This document shows positions 16,412 through 23,617 of a stretch of DNA of 50,068 bases, one piece after another; within the stretch, counting starts at the first letter, position 1; each line of letters starts with the position of its first letter. The stretch is from Patulibacter sp. (GTDB taxonomy: Bacteria; Actinomycetota; Thermoleophilia; Solirubrobacterales; Solirubrobacteraceae), in contig NZ_JAURWA010000092.1 of NCBI RefSeq assembly GCF_030655195.1, positions 1 to 50,068 on the forward strand, in the 5' to 3' direction. The translations under genes and the position numbers were made by a program. The notes beneath the pieces are model-generated. The model was given only the letters and a program-made list of their open reading frames with translations. It was not told the origin of the DNA and searched no databases.

Positions 16412-16758
16412 GCAAGTCCGCCCTGAACATCGAGACGCTGCTCCGCGAGGCGATGGCGCCCGTCGAGCCGCCCGAGCGGCTCGGGACCCGGGTCGAGACC
16501 ACGCTGCGGAACCTGTCGGAGCTGGCCGCCGACGAGCTCGAGTCGTGGGAGCTCGCCGCGATGCGCGACCCCCGCAACTGGGTCCGCCCGGCCGTCGCCG
16601 TCGCCGTCGGCGGCGTGGCCGGCACCGGCCTGGCGGTCGTCCGCTGGCGACAGGTCAGCCGCTCCCGCCGCGGGCAGGCCGGAGCGACCCTGGACCGGGC
16701 CGCGGAGGACGTCGCAGGTGCCGTGCGCCACGGGCTCCGGCGCCTTGGCGGTCGTTGA
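16408..16758 (+). CDS. Small single-pass membrane protein, candidate anti-sigma partner
   Basis: 116 residues. The first 60 are charged and helical ('IETLLREAMAPVEPPERLGTR', then 'ELAADELESWELAAMRDPRNW' in outline). One transmembrane helix spans about 62-79 ('VRPAVAVAVGGVAGTGLAVV'). A basic tail ends 'HGLRRLGGR'. The gene is translationally coupled to the ECF sigma gene. It lacks the HxxxCxxC zinc signature of classical anti-sigma domains. If it restrains the sigma factor it would do so by an undescribed helical domain. No family is recognised; the anti-sigma role is inferred from context only. Confidence 0.6.
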   Translation: MSKSALNIETLLREAMAPVEPPERLGTRVETTLRNLSELAADELESWELAAMRDPRNWVRPAVAVAVGGVAGTGLAVVRWRQVSRSRRGQAGATLDRAAEDVAGAVRHGLRRLGGR

Positions 16759-16780
16759 TCGCGGCCTCAGCCACGACCGG

Positions 16781-16786
16781 TACGCT
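16781..16786 (+). promoter_or_regulatory. -10 box (TACGCT) of the rhomboid gene
   Basis: TACGCT, 9 bases, then ATG at 16796. It gives the rhomboid and the coupled six-cysteine gene their own transcript start. Confidence 0.55.
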
Positions 16787-16795
16787 CCCGGACCG

Positions 16796-17611
16796 ATGGC
16801 CACCTGTTACCGCCACCCGTCGCGCGAGACGGGCGTGGCCTGCTCCAACTGCGACCGTCCGATCTGCCCGGACTGCATGACCCCGACCCCGGTCGGGATG
16901 CGGTGCCCGGAGTGCGCGAAGGAGAAGACGCGCGTCCACACGATCGGCTCGATCGCCGGCACCCACGCGCCGCAGCTGACGCAGGCGATCATCGCGATCT
17001 GCGTCGTGGCGTTCATCGCCGGGGGCAACTTCGGCGTCGGTGGCGGGCCCGAGGCGTCGTGGATCGATCGTCAGGGCTGGCTCTACGGCCCGCAGGTCGC
17101 CGACGGCGAGTGGTGGCGGCTGGTCACCGGCGGCTTCCTGCACGCCGACCTGCTCCACATCGCCCTGAACATGGTGCTGCTGTGGTTCCTGGGCAGCCAG
17201 ATCGAGGCCAAGCTCGGCACCGCCCGCTTCGGTCTCGTCTACCTGACGGGTCTCCTGGGCGGCTCGCTCGGCGCGCTGATCCAGACCCAGGGCGTCACGG
17301 TCGGGGCGTCCGGTGCGGTCTTCGGGCTCGCCGGCTACCTGCTCGTCGAGATGCGCCGCCAGGGCGTCAACCCGTTCCAGAGCCAGCTCGGCTTCCTGAT
17401 CGTCATCAACCTCGTGCTGTCCTTCCGGCCCGGCGTCAGCTGGGGCGGCCACCTCGGCGGCCTCGTCTTCGGGGCCCTCGCGGCGCTGGCGCTGCAGGAG
17501 GGCGCGCGTCGCGGGCCGCGCTGGCTCGGACCGGCGCTCTGCGGGGCTCTCTGCGTGGTCGCCGCCGTCGCCGCCGTGTCGGTCGCCGAGCCGTTCGGGG
17601 CGTTCGCGTGA
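16796..17611 (+). CDS. Rhomboid intramembrane serine protease with N-terminal zinc finger
   Basis: 271 residues. A B-box-like double zinc finger occupies residues 1-45 (Cys4, His7, Cys16, Cys19, Cys24, Cys27, Cys37, Cys40). The rhomboid domain follows with about seven helices. The catalytic serine is Ser172 in 'GASGAVFG' and the partner histidine is His219 in 'WGGHLGG'. 'HADLLHIALNMVLLWFLG' supplies the conserved His and Asn of the oxyanion region. All catalytic residues are intact. The cytosolic zinc finger is common in actinobacterial rhomboids. The stop overlaps the GTG of the six-cysteine gene, so the two are produced together; the substrate is unknown. Confidence 0.92.
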   Translation: MATCYRHPSRETGVACSNCDRPICPDCMTPTPVGMRCPECAKEKTRVHTIGSIAGTHAPQLTQAIIAICVVAFIAGGNFGVGGGPEASWIDRQGWLYGPQVADGEWWRLVTGGFLHADLLHIALNMVLLWFLGSQIEAKLGTARFGLVYLTGLLGGSLGALIQTQGVTVGASGAVFGLAGYLLVEMRRQGVNPFQSQLGFLIVINLVLSFRPGVSWGGHLGGLVFGALAALALQEGARRGPRWLGPALCGALCVVAAVAAVSVAEPFGAFA

Positions 17612-18837
17612 GGCTGCCCTCCGGGCGCCGGCCGGCCGGCGCACGCCCATCCCGCCGCGTCCTGCTCGTCGGGCTGGCCGTCGTCGCGCTCGTGGTCGTC
17701 GGGGTCGTCCTCCTGACCACGGGCGGGGGCGGCTCGCCCGAGGAGCGCCGCGACGCGATCGCCGCCTCCGAGCGCCTCACGTCGTCGGTCACCGCCCGCC
17801 CGACCCCGACGTCGCGTCGCCTCTGCGCCGCCGTGGGCCCCCGCACCCGCGGCGAGCTCGCCGCCCTGGCCCGCTACCTCCCCGCCCCGCGCACGGAGTG
17901 CCGGAACCTCCCCAACCGCCTGCTCCGCGCGGCGCTGGAGCCGCTGCCCGGCGTCGCCGGCCGGCCGCTGGAGGCCGAGGTCGACGGGGACGTGGCGACC
18001 GTGAGCCTCGTGGACGGACCGGAGGTCTCCCGGGCGACGCGGACGGCCGACGGCTGGCGCGCGGACCCCGGCGTCGGCGGGCTCGGCGCCTGGCGCCTGG
18101 AGACCGCACGGCGGTGCTCCCGTGCGCTGACCACGAGTCGCATGGCCCCGCTGACCCCGGATCCCACCGGCTACCGGCGCGCGGTCACGGTGCGGCTGCG
18201 CGGGGTCGTCGACGTGCTCGACATGCTGCAGGGCGACCGGCTGCCCGGTGCCCTCGACGGCCGTGTGAGCGAGCCCCGCAACGGCCTCACCGAGCTGCGC
18301 GACGGCCTGCGCCGTGCGCTGCAGGCCTCGGAGTCCGGGGACGCCGCGCTCGCGCGCAACGCCCCCGACAGCGCCCAGCTCCCGTCCGTGCTGCAGCTGC
18401 TGGAGGCGTTCGCGTCGCTCCGCGAGCTCGGCGCCCCGTGCCTCGGGGGCCCCAGCTCGCCCGGCGCGGTCGATGCCGGAAACGCGGTCTGCGCGGCCTA
18501 CCGGCAGTCCGTCGACACGGGCTACCGCGTCATCGGCCGGTCCGAGACCTCGGCCGTCGCGGCCGACGGCTTCCGGACGCTGGCCGGCGCGTGGCGGCAG
18601 ATCAGCCGTCGCATCGGTGCGATCGACCTCTCCGCCACCCGCAGCCTGCAGCCCGTGCAGACCGACGCGGTGCGCTCCGGCGCCCTGGTCGCGGTCCTGG
18701 CCGACCGCCTGGCGACGCAGACCACCGAGGGCGGTGGCCCGAGCGACGCGACCGCCGCCGATCTCGACCTGGCGCAGCAGAGCGCGCTGGACGCCCTGAT
18801 GGCCCTGGGCTTCCGGGAGTGCGGCGCGATCAGCTGA
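17608..18837 (+). CDS. Membrane-anchored six-cysteine protein of unknown function (paralogue 2)
   Basis: 409 residues. A basic N-terminus (16-17 Arg-Arg) and one helix at about 18-37 ('VLLVGLAVVALVVVGVVLLT') are followed by a Gly-rich GGGGS linker. The rest should be extracytoplasmic. The six cysteines (73, 98, 170, 278, 295, 405) align in order, spacing and local context with those of the protein at 10027-11292. Shared contexts are 'RLC' at the first, 'DGWRADP' between the second and third, and 'LGFREC' at the last. The gene is coupled (GTGA) to the rhomboid gene. Its last 8 bases overlap the end of the convergent glycosyltransferase gene. The family is not recognised. Confidence 0.7.
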   Translation: MRLPSGRRPAGARPSRRVLLVGLAVVALVVVGVVLLTTGGGGSPEERRDAIAASERLTSSVTARPTPTSRRLCAAVGPRTRGELAALARYLPAPRTECRNLPNRLLRAALEPLPGVAGRPLEAEVDGDVATVSLVDGPEVSRATRTADGWRADPGVGGLGAWRLETARRCSRALTTSRMAPLTPDPTGYRRAVTVRLRGVVDVLDMLQGDRLPGALDGRVSEPRNGLTELRDGLRRALQASESGDAALARNAPDSAQLPSVLQLLEAFASLRELGAPCLGGPSSPGAVDAGNAVCAAYRQSVDTGYRVIGRSETSAVAADGFRTLAGAWRQISRRIGAIDLSATRSLQPVQTDAVRSGALVAVLADRLATQTTEGGGPSDATAADLDLAQQSALDALMALGFRECGAIS

Positions 18838-20008
18838 GGGCGCTGCCCCGCGGCGGGTCGGTGACCTCCGCGTAGAGGCGCTGGATCCCGTCCGCGAGGC
18901 GGTCGGCGCCGAAGCGGGCCGCCGCGTCGGCGGAGGCGAGCGCCCCGAGCCGCGAGCGGCGCTCCGGGTCGTCGCGGAGCGCGGCGAGGGCCTCCGCCAG
19001 CGCGACGGGGTCCCCGGGCGGGACGAGGACGCCGGTGCGGCCGCCGTCGAGGATCTCGCGCAGACCGCCGTGGTCCGCGGCGACGACGCAGCACCCGGCC
19101 GCGGCCGCCTCGAGCGCGGCGTTGGGCAGCGGGTCCGGGTGCACCGAGGGCACCGCGACGACGTCCGCCGCGGCGTAGACGAGGCCGACGCGGTCGACGA
19201 AGCCGGGCAGCCGGACGCGGTCGGCGACGCCGAGGGTCGCGGCCCGCGAGCGCAGGGCGTCGGCGAGGGCGGGGTCGTCGCGCCAGGCGGAGCCCGCCAG
19301 GAGGACCACGGCGCCGGGATCGTCCCGCAGCGGGGGCCCGCCGAGCGCCTCCACGAGCAGCTCCTGGCCCTTCCAGGCCGAGAGGCGCCCGAGCAGCGCG
19401 ACGACGAACGCGTCCTCCGGGAGGCCGAGCTCGGCCCGTGCGGTCGCTCGGTCGACGGGATCGGGCGCGAGGGCCAGGCCGTCGTGGAGGACCCGGGCGC
19501 GGCCGCGGCGGGGGAGACCGTCGAACTGCGCGCGCACCGCCTGGCTGACGCACGGGACGGCTGCGGCGCTCAGCAGCATCCGCCCGTAGGCCGGCCACGG
19601 GCGCTCGAAGCCCGTGTAGATCTCGCGGACGTGCCAGACGTGGGGGATGCCCAGCGCGGCGGCGACGGGCGCCCCGCCCAGGGTGACCGAGGTGTTCGTG
19701 TGGACGACCGCGACCCCCCGTGCGCGCGCCACGCGCCCGAGCCCCAGCACGTCGGCGGTCCACTCGCGGCCCACCTGCAGGAGCCCCCGCGGCGACAGCA
19801 GCTCGCGACGGAGGACGGAGAGCGGCCGGACCAGCACCTCGCAGCCGACGGAGCGCAGGTCGTCGACGAGCGGGCCGTCCTCGGCGAGCACCGCCGTCGC
19901 GCGCCACCGGTCGGGGTCCAGGCCACCGGCCATCGCCACGAGCTGCCGGTCGGCCCCGTAGCGGCCGGCCGAGCTGTGCAGGTACAGGACGCGACGCGCG
20001 CGGCTCAC
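18830..20008 (-). CDS. Glycosyltransferase family 4 (GT-B fold)
   Basis: 392 residues. The N-terminal Rossmann half starts 'RRVLYLHSSAGRYGADRQLV' (5-24), where the Gly-rich loop contacts the acceptor. 'PHVWHVREIYTGF' and 'AAAVPCVSQAVRAQF' complete that half. The donor half has 'LLGRLSAWKGQELLVEAL' and the signature 'VPSVHPDPLPNAALEAAAAG', with 'P-N-x-x-L-E' corresponding to the usual E-x7-E region of GT4 enzymes. It transfers a nucleotide-activated sugar in the cytoplasm. The GTG overlaps the stop of the BtuF-like gene (GTGA), so the two are coupled. The acceptor is unknown. Confidence 0.88.
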   Translation of the reverse strand: MSRARRVLYLHSSAGRYGADRQLVAMAGGLDPDRWRATAVLAEDGPLVDDLRSVGCEVLVRPLSVLRRELLSPRGLLQVGREWTADVLGLGRVARARGVAVVHTNTSVTLGGAPVAAALGIPHVWHVREIYTGFERPWPAYGRMLLSAAAVPCVSQAVRAQFDGLPRRGRARVLHDGLALAPDPVDRATARAELGLPEDAFVVALLGRLSAWKGQELLVEALGGPPLRDDPGAVVLLAGSAWRDDPALADALRSRAATLGVADRVRLPGFVDRVGLVYAAADVVAVPSVHPDPLPNAALEAAAAGCCVVAADHGGLREILDGGRTGVLVPPGDPVALAEALAALRDDPERRSRLGALASADAAARFGADRLADGIQRLYAEVTDPPRGSALS

Positions 20009-20970
20009 GCTCGCGCGGCCCGTCGTCGGGACGTCGCCGCCCGGGGCACGTCGAGGACGTCCGCCGCGGGTGCGGGCACCCGGTCGGGGTGCAGGACGTG
20101 CGCCAGGAGCTCGAGACCGTCGACGAGGCGCGGACCCGGCCGGGCGAAGAGGCCGGAGGCGTCGACCGCGACCACGCGCCGCGGTCCGCCCTCCCACAGC
20201 CGTTCCGCGCGGGGGACGGCCTCGGCCAGCGAGCGCTCGGCGTCGTAGCCGCAGGGCATGCAGACGACGACCTCCGGCCGCAGCAGCGCGAGCTCCTCGA
20301 AGGTGGTGCGGGCGCTGCGCTCCCCCGGGAGACCGAGCAGGTCGGTCCCGCCCGCCAGCTCGATCAGCTGCGGGGTCCAGTGACCGGCGACGTACACCGG
20401 GTCGAACCACTCCACCGCTGCGACGCGCGGCCGATCCGCCCCCCGGACGGCCACGCGGACGCGGTCCACGCGGGTGCCGATGGCGCGACGGAGCGCCGCG
20501 CCGGCGTCCGGGACGTGGCAGACGGCCGCGACCGCGGCGACGTCCTCGAGCGTCTCGCCGAACGTGTGGGGGTCGAGCGCCAGGACCTCGGGCGTCCCCG
20601 GCATCTCGCGGCAGAGCGCGACGACCTCGTCGTGGGACACGGCGCAGACGGTGCAGAGCGCCTGGGTGACCACGAGGTCGGGGCGCAGCCGCTCGAGCAG
20701 GTCGACGTCCAGCCGGTTCGACCCGCCGCCCGCGGCCGCGAGCTGCCGGACGGCGGCGTCGATCCCGGCGGCGTCCAGTCCCGCGGGCAGGGCGCTCGAG
20801 GTCACCTGCGGCAGGTCCCGCGCGGCCGCGGGGTGGTCGCACTCGTGGGACACGCCGACGACGCGATCGCCCAGCCCGAGGGCGAACAGGAGCTCCGTCG
20901 CGTGGGGGACGAGCGACACGATGCGGCGCGGACCACGGGTCTTGAGGCGGGCGGGCGGCAGGTGCTCCAC
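20005..20970 (-). CDS. Cobalamin-binding-like (BtuF/periplasmic-binding fold) protein without signal peptide
   Basis: 321 residues of the helical-backbone binding-protein fold: 'RIVSLVPHATELLFALGLGDRVVGVSHECDHP' in outline at about 15-46, 'LRPDLVVTQALCTVCAVS' at about 94-111 and 'LALLRPEVVVCMPCGYD' near 228. This is the BtuF-like subgroup often named cobalamin-binding protein. Unlike true ABC binding proteins it has no signal peptide or lipobox, and no permease or ATPase gene is near, so it is probably cytosolic. The GTG start lies 11 bases from the ATG of the divergent pterin dehydratase. Its ligand is unproven. Confidence 0.75.
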   Translation of the reverse strand: MEHLPPARLKTRGPRRIVSLVPHATELLFALGLGDRVVGVSHECDHPAAARDLPQVTSSALPAGLDAAGIDAAVRQLAAAGGGSNRLDVDLLERLRPDLVVTQALCTVCAVSHDEVVALCREMPGTPEVLALDPHTFGETLEDVAAVAAVCHVPDAGAALRRAIGTRVDRVRVAVRGADRPRVAAVEWFDPVYVAGHWTPQLIELAGGTDLLGLPGERSARTTFEELALLRPEVVVCMPCGYDAERSLAEAVPRAERLWEGGPRRVVAVDASGLFARPGPRLVDGLELLAHVLHPDRVPAPAADVLDVPRAATSRRRAARA

Positions 20971-20984
20971 TATGCCTGGTTATG
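20971..20984. promoter_or_regulatory. Overlapping divergent -10 boxes between two start codons
   Basis: The two starts (GTG at 20970 minus, ATG at 20982 plus) are 11 bases apart. On the plus strand TATGCC (20971-20976) ends 5 bases before ATG. On the minus strand CATAAC (20979-20984) ends 8 bases before GTG. Each gene must be transcribed without a leader, and each promoter lies partly in the other gene. Confidence 0.5.
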
Positions 20985-21263
20985 GCAGATCTGATCGGTG
21001 ACGCACGACTCGACACGTGGCTGGAGGCGCGGGCGTGGTCCCGGAGCGGCGAGGCCCTGGAGCGGGAGTGGTCGTTCGCCGACTTCGCCGGCGCCCTGGC
21101 GTTCGTCAACGCCGTCGGCGGACTGGCGGAGGCCCAGGGTCATCACCCGGACATCACGCTCCACGACTTCAACCAGGTGCGCCTGCGGCTGTCCACCCAC
21201 AGCGCGGGCGGGGTGACCGAGAACGACCTCGAGCTGGCCGAGCGGGTCGACGAGCTGCAGTGA
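20982..21263 (+). CDS. 4a-hydroxytetrahydrobiopterin dehydratase (PCD/DCoH family)
   Basis: Dehydrates pterin-4a-carbinolamine, recycling the pterin cofactor of aromatic amino acid hydroxylases or correcting pterin side products. The 93-residue length is normal. The family signature is complete: 'WSFADFAGALAFVNAVGGLA' in outline, the catalytic 'AEAQGHHPDITL' (two adjacent His), 'VRLRLSTHSAGGVTENDLELA'-type strand with the third His in 'STHS', and the final helix. It starts 11 bases from the divergent BtuF-like gene and must be nearly leaderless. No aromatic hydroxylase gene is in the window. Confidence 0.93.
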   Translation: MADLIGDARLDTWLEARAWSRSGEALEREWSFADFAGALAFVNAVGGLAEAQGHHPDITLHDFNQVRLRLSTHSAGGVTENDLELAERVDELQ

Positions 21264-21407
21264 CGAACGTCCAGCCGGGCGATCCGAGGCGTCGCGTCTC
21301 GCTTTCGTGTTGGCCCGTTTCGGTCAACGTGGTGTCCGAAAGCTAAGGACTTCGGCCGATTTCGGCCATTCGCCGGAACGCCGGCGGACCTGCCCGGCGG
21401 CATCCGT

Positions 21408-21413
21408 CACTAT
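21408..21413 (+). promoter_or_regulatory. Weak -10 candidate (CACTAT) for the structured RNA
   Basis: CACTAT lies just before the 12-pair hairpin that starts at 21417. No -35 is visible and the implied start near 21420 falls inside the stem, so this is only one possibility. Confidence 0.2.
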
Positions 21414-21533
21414 GTCCCTGTCCGAGCCGATCCTGGTGCGGCTGGACGGGACAACACGGTGCAGTGCCCGGGACGGCGCTGCACCACATAGGGACGGGCG
21501 ATTCGTCGCCCCGACCACCACACACACGCACGG

Positions 21534-21565
21534 ATGACCCCGAGGAGCTCGCTCCTCGGGGTCAT
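21534..21565. terminator. Strong bidirectional-type terminator between convergent units
   Basis: A perfect 15-base-pair stem ATGACCCCGAGGAGC / GCTCCTCGGGGTCAT with loop TC, followed on the plus strand by TTGTCG. It lies 26 bases beyond the stop of the minus-strand dehydrogenase gene and can serve both strands. Confidence 0.85.
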
Positions 21566-21591
21566 TTGTCGTCCGGCCGGAGCCCGTCTGC

Positions 21592-22386
21592 TCAGCGGCG
21601 CCAGTCGAGGAAGCCCTCGCCGCTCTTGCGGCCGAGCTTGCCCTCGGCGATCAGCCGGTCGACCTCGGCCGGGATCGGGGTGCCGATGGTCTGGCCGATG
21701 GCCTTCGAGACGTCGAGGCCCACGAAGTCCAGCAGGGCGAAGGGGCCCATGGGCTGTCCGGCGCCGAGCTGCATGCAGGCGTCGATGTCCTTGGCGGACA
21801 GGCCGCTCTGCTCCTTGAGCTCCACGGCGGAGAAGAGGAACGGGAACAGCAGCTTGTTGACGACGAACCCGGGCATGTCGGGCATCTCGACGGCGGTCTT
21901 CTCCCACGCCGTCGCCAGGGCGCGCGAGCGGTCCTTCGTGTCGTCGGAGGCGGCCGCCGGGAAGATCAGCTCGATGAGCTCCATCTTCGTGACGGGGTTG
22001 AAGACGTGGAGGCCGACGAAGCGCTCGTGGATCCCGGAGGACTCGGCGAGCTTCTCGATCGAGAGCGACGAGGTCGTGGTCGCCAGGATCGCACCCTCGT
22101 GGATGATCGACTCGAGCTTCGCGAAGACCTCGCTCTTGGTGGCGTGGTCCTCCGAGACGGCCTCGATCAGGTACGTCGCCGCGGCGAGGTCCTCGATGGT
22201 CGTGGTGACCGTGACGCCGGAGACGTCGATCTCCAGCTTGGCGGCCTGCTTGTCGATGGCCTTCTGTGCACGCGCGGCGCTCTCGGCCGAGCGGGCCCAG
22301 AGCAGGACCTTCGAGGTCTTGGCGGCGGTGACCGCGATGCCGGTGGCGATGGTGCCGGATCCGGCGACGGCGACTGTCTCAGACAT
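21592..22386 (-). CDS. 3-hydroxyacyl-CoA (3-hydroxybutyryl-CoA) dehydrogenase
   Basis: NAD(P)-dependent oxidation of a 3-hydroxyacyl-CoA or the reverse reduction. The 264-residue single-function form has the dinucleotide loop 'GSGTIATGIA' (8-17), catalytic-region 'GLHVFNPVTKMELIELI' with the active His, 'MPGFVVNKLLFPFL', and the C-terminal signature 'GAGQPMGPFALLDFVGLD'. The helical C-terminal domain forms the dimer. The ATG at 22386 gives the canonical start; an upstream extension of 14 residues is unlikely. A TAGGAT hexamer on the minus strand at 22427-22432 implies a leader of about 35 bases. The length of the acyl chain cannot be read from sequence. Confidence 0.9.
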   Translation of the reverse strand: MSETVAVAGSGTIATGIAVTAAKTSKVLLWARSAESAARAQKAIDKQAAKLEIDVSGVTVTTTIEDLAAATYLIEAVSEDHATKSEVFAKLESIIHEGAILATTTSSLSIEKLAESSGIHERFVGLHVFNPVTKMELIELIFPAAASDDTKDRSRALATAWEKTAVEMPDMPGFVVNKLLFPFLFSAVELKEQSGLSAKDIDACMQLGAGQPMGPFALLDFVGLDVSKAIGQTIGTPIPAEVDRLIAEGKLGRKSGEGFLDWRR

Positions 22387-22475
22387 GGGGTTCCAGGTTC
22401 GCTGAACGAAGACGGGGAGGCGCGGCATCCTACCGACCGTCGGAAATCAGGGCCGTCCCCGTCGACGCGGTGCCC

Positions 22476-23564
22476 TCAGTCGTCCTGCGCGAGCCGGAAT
22501 CCCGCGGTGGTGACGTCCAGCGAGAGCGGCGACGACGGGAGCTCCGCCGGCAGGTCGACGTCGTTGAACGGCATCGGTGCCAGGTCGTTCGGGCCGTCCG
22601 GGTGGTACGTGGCGGCGAGCAGCTGCGCCTGGCCGCGGCCGGGGCCCAGCTCGGTCTGCCCGCCGGAGTACGTGCCGATGCCGCGCTCGCGGCAGGCCTC
22701 GTAGAACGCGGAGAGCTCGCGCAGGCTGCCGATCCGCGACGGCTTGAGGTTCACGGCCTTCGGCGCGAACGGCAGCGCGTCGAGGTCCGCGACGTCGTGG
22801 ATCGGCACGTCCCAGGTCAGTCGTGCCGCGTGCGGGGCCAGGACCGGGCGCGTGTCGTCGTCGACGAACGGGTCCTCGAACCACGCGTCGGGGAGCCCGT
22901 CGACGATCAGGCCGTACAGCGCGGCGTCGATCGGGGCGTCGACGGGCGTGCCGCGGTAGAGCCCCTTGAGGTCGACCGTGGTCGCGGCACCCGTGCCGGC
23001 GAGGGCGGCGATCGAGTCGGCGTCCCACGCGCGACCGAGGTCGAGCTTCATGCCGAGCCCCGGCGAGCGGTCCCGCAGGTCGGCGATCGTCGCGGGGTCC
23101 GGCGGGTCGCCCACGCCGCGGGAGGAGACGAACGTCAGCGGGCGGACGGGCCGGCCGACGGCGGTGGCCCAGTCCGTCCCGGCCTGTCGGAGCGCCAGGT
23201 CGAGCGCCGCCGACTCGAACGCCCAGCGGCGGTAGCGCTCGTCGACCGCGTGCTCCGGCGTGGTGGGGAAGAGCGAGACGCCCTCGAAGACCGCGCTGAA
23301 CGACTCGACGGTCCACGACCCGCGGACCTCCGGCAGGCCGTCCCAGCCCTGCAGCGCGGAGTGGGAGAACGGGTCGTAGGTGACGTCCTCGCCGACGCCC
23401 TCGTGGCCGTCGCCGCGCAGGCGCACCACGGTCGTCAGCCGGACGCCCATCTTCGTCGGCCGTTCGAGGATCTCCAGGGCGAGCTCGTCGACCCGCAGCG
23501 GCAGGCCGGCGACGGCCTCCCAGAGCGGCGGACCGGGCACGGGGGGCGGGACGGGCGCGGGCAT
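22476..23564 (-). CDS. Enolase-superfamily enzyme (MR/MLE-like)
   Basis: 362 residues with a capping domain (about 20-130) and a TIM barrel. The three probable metal ligands are the acidic residues in 'TVDLKG', 'WFEDPF' and 'LTWDVPIHD'. Catalytic lysines are likely in 'GMKLDLGRAWD' and 'AVNLKPSRIGSL'. 'GGQTELGPGRGQAQLLAA' closes the barrel. These fit the mandelate-racemase/muconate-lactonizing/o-succinylbenzoate-synthase group, which abstracts a proton alpha to a carboxylate. No menaquinone or muconate genes are adjacent, so the substrate is open. GAGG precedes the ATG. It lies 53 bases after a small unknown gene on the same strand. Confidence 0.78.
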   Translation of the reverse strand: MPAPVPPPVPGPPLWEAVAGLPLRVDELALEILERPTKMGVRLTTVVRLRGDGHEGVGEDVTYDPFSHSALQGWDGLPEVRGSWTVESFSAVFEGVSLFPTTPEHAVDERYRRWAFESAALDLALRQAGTDWATAVGRPVRPLTFVSSRGVGDPPDPATIADLRDRSPGLGMKLDLGRAWDADSIAALAGTGAATTVDLKGLYRGTPVDAPIDAALYGLIVDGLPDAWFEDPFVDDDTRPVLAPHAARLTWDVPIHDVADLDALPFAPKAVNLKPSRIGSLRELSAFYEACRERGIGTYSGGQTELGPGRGQAQLLAATYHPDGPNDLAPMPFNDVDLPAELPSSPLSLDVTTAGFRLAQDD

Positions 23565-23617
23565 CGGGACCTCGGGGTGGGACGACGGTGGGCGGTCCCG
23601 GCGGCCGGGACCGGGGC

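Larger units (their letters stand above)
21264..21591 (+). other. Gene-free interval with seven consecutive predicted hairpins (candidate structured RNA)
   Basis: No convincing open frame lies here. Seen by hand: outer stem GCTTTCG/CGAAAGC (21301-21307 with 21337-21343) enclosing GTTGGCC/GGTCAAC (21309-21328); GGCCG/CGGCC (21354-21367); CGCCGG/CCGGCG (21371-21386); a 12-pair stem with one bulged G (21417-21450); GGTGCAGTGCC/GGCGCTGCACC (21458-21485); GGGCGA-TTCG-TCGCCC (21496-21511); and a 15-pair terminator (21534-21565). An unpaired CA-rich linker occupies 21512-21533. It is either a small RNA or a long 3' region of the pterin dehydratase mRNA. It matches no RNA family I can name. Confidence 0.5.
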
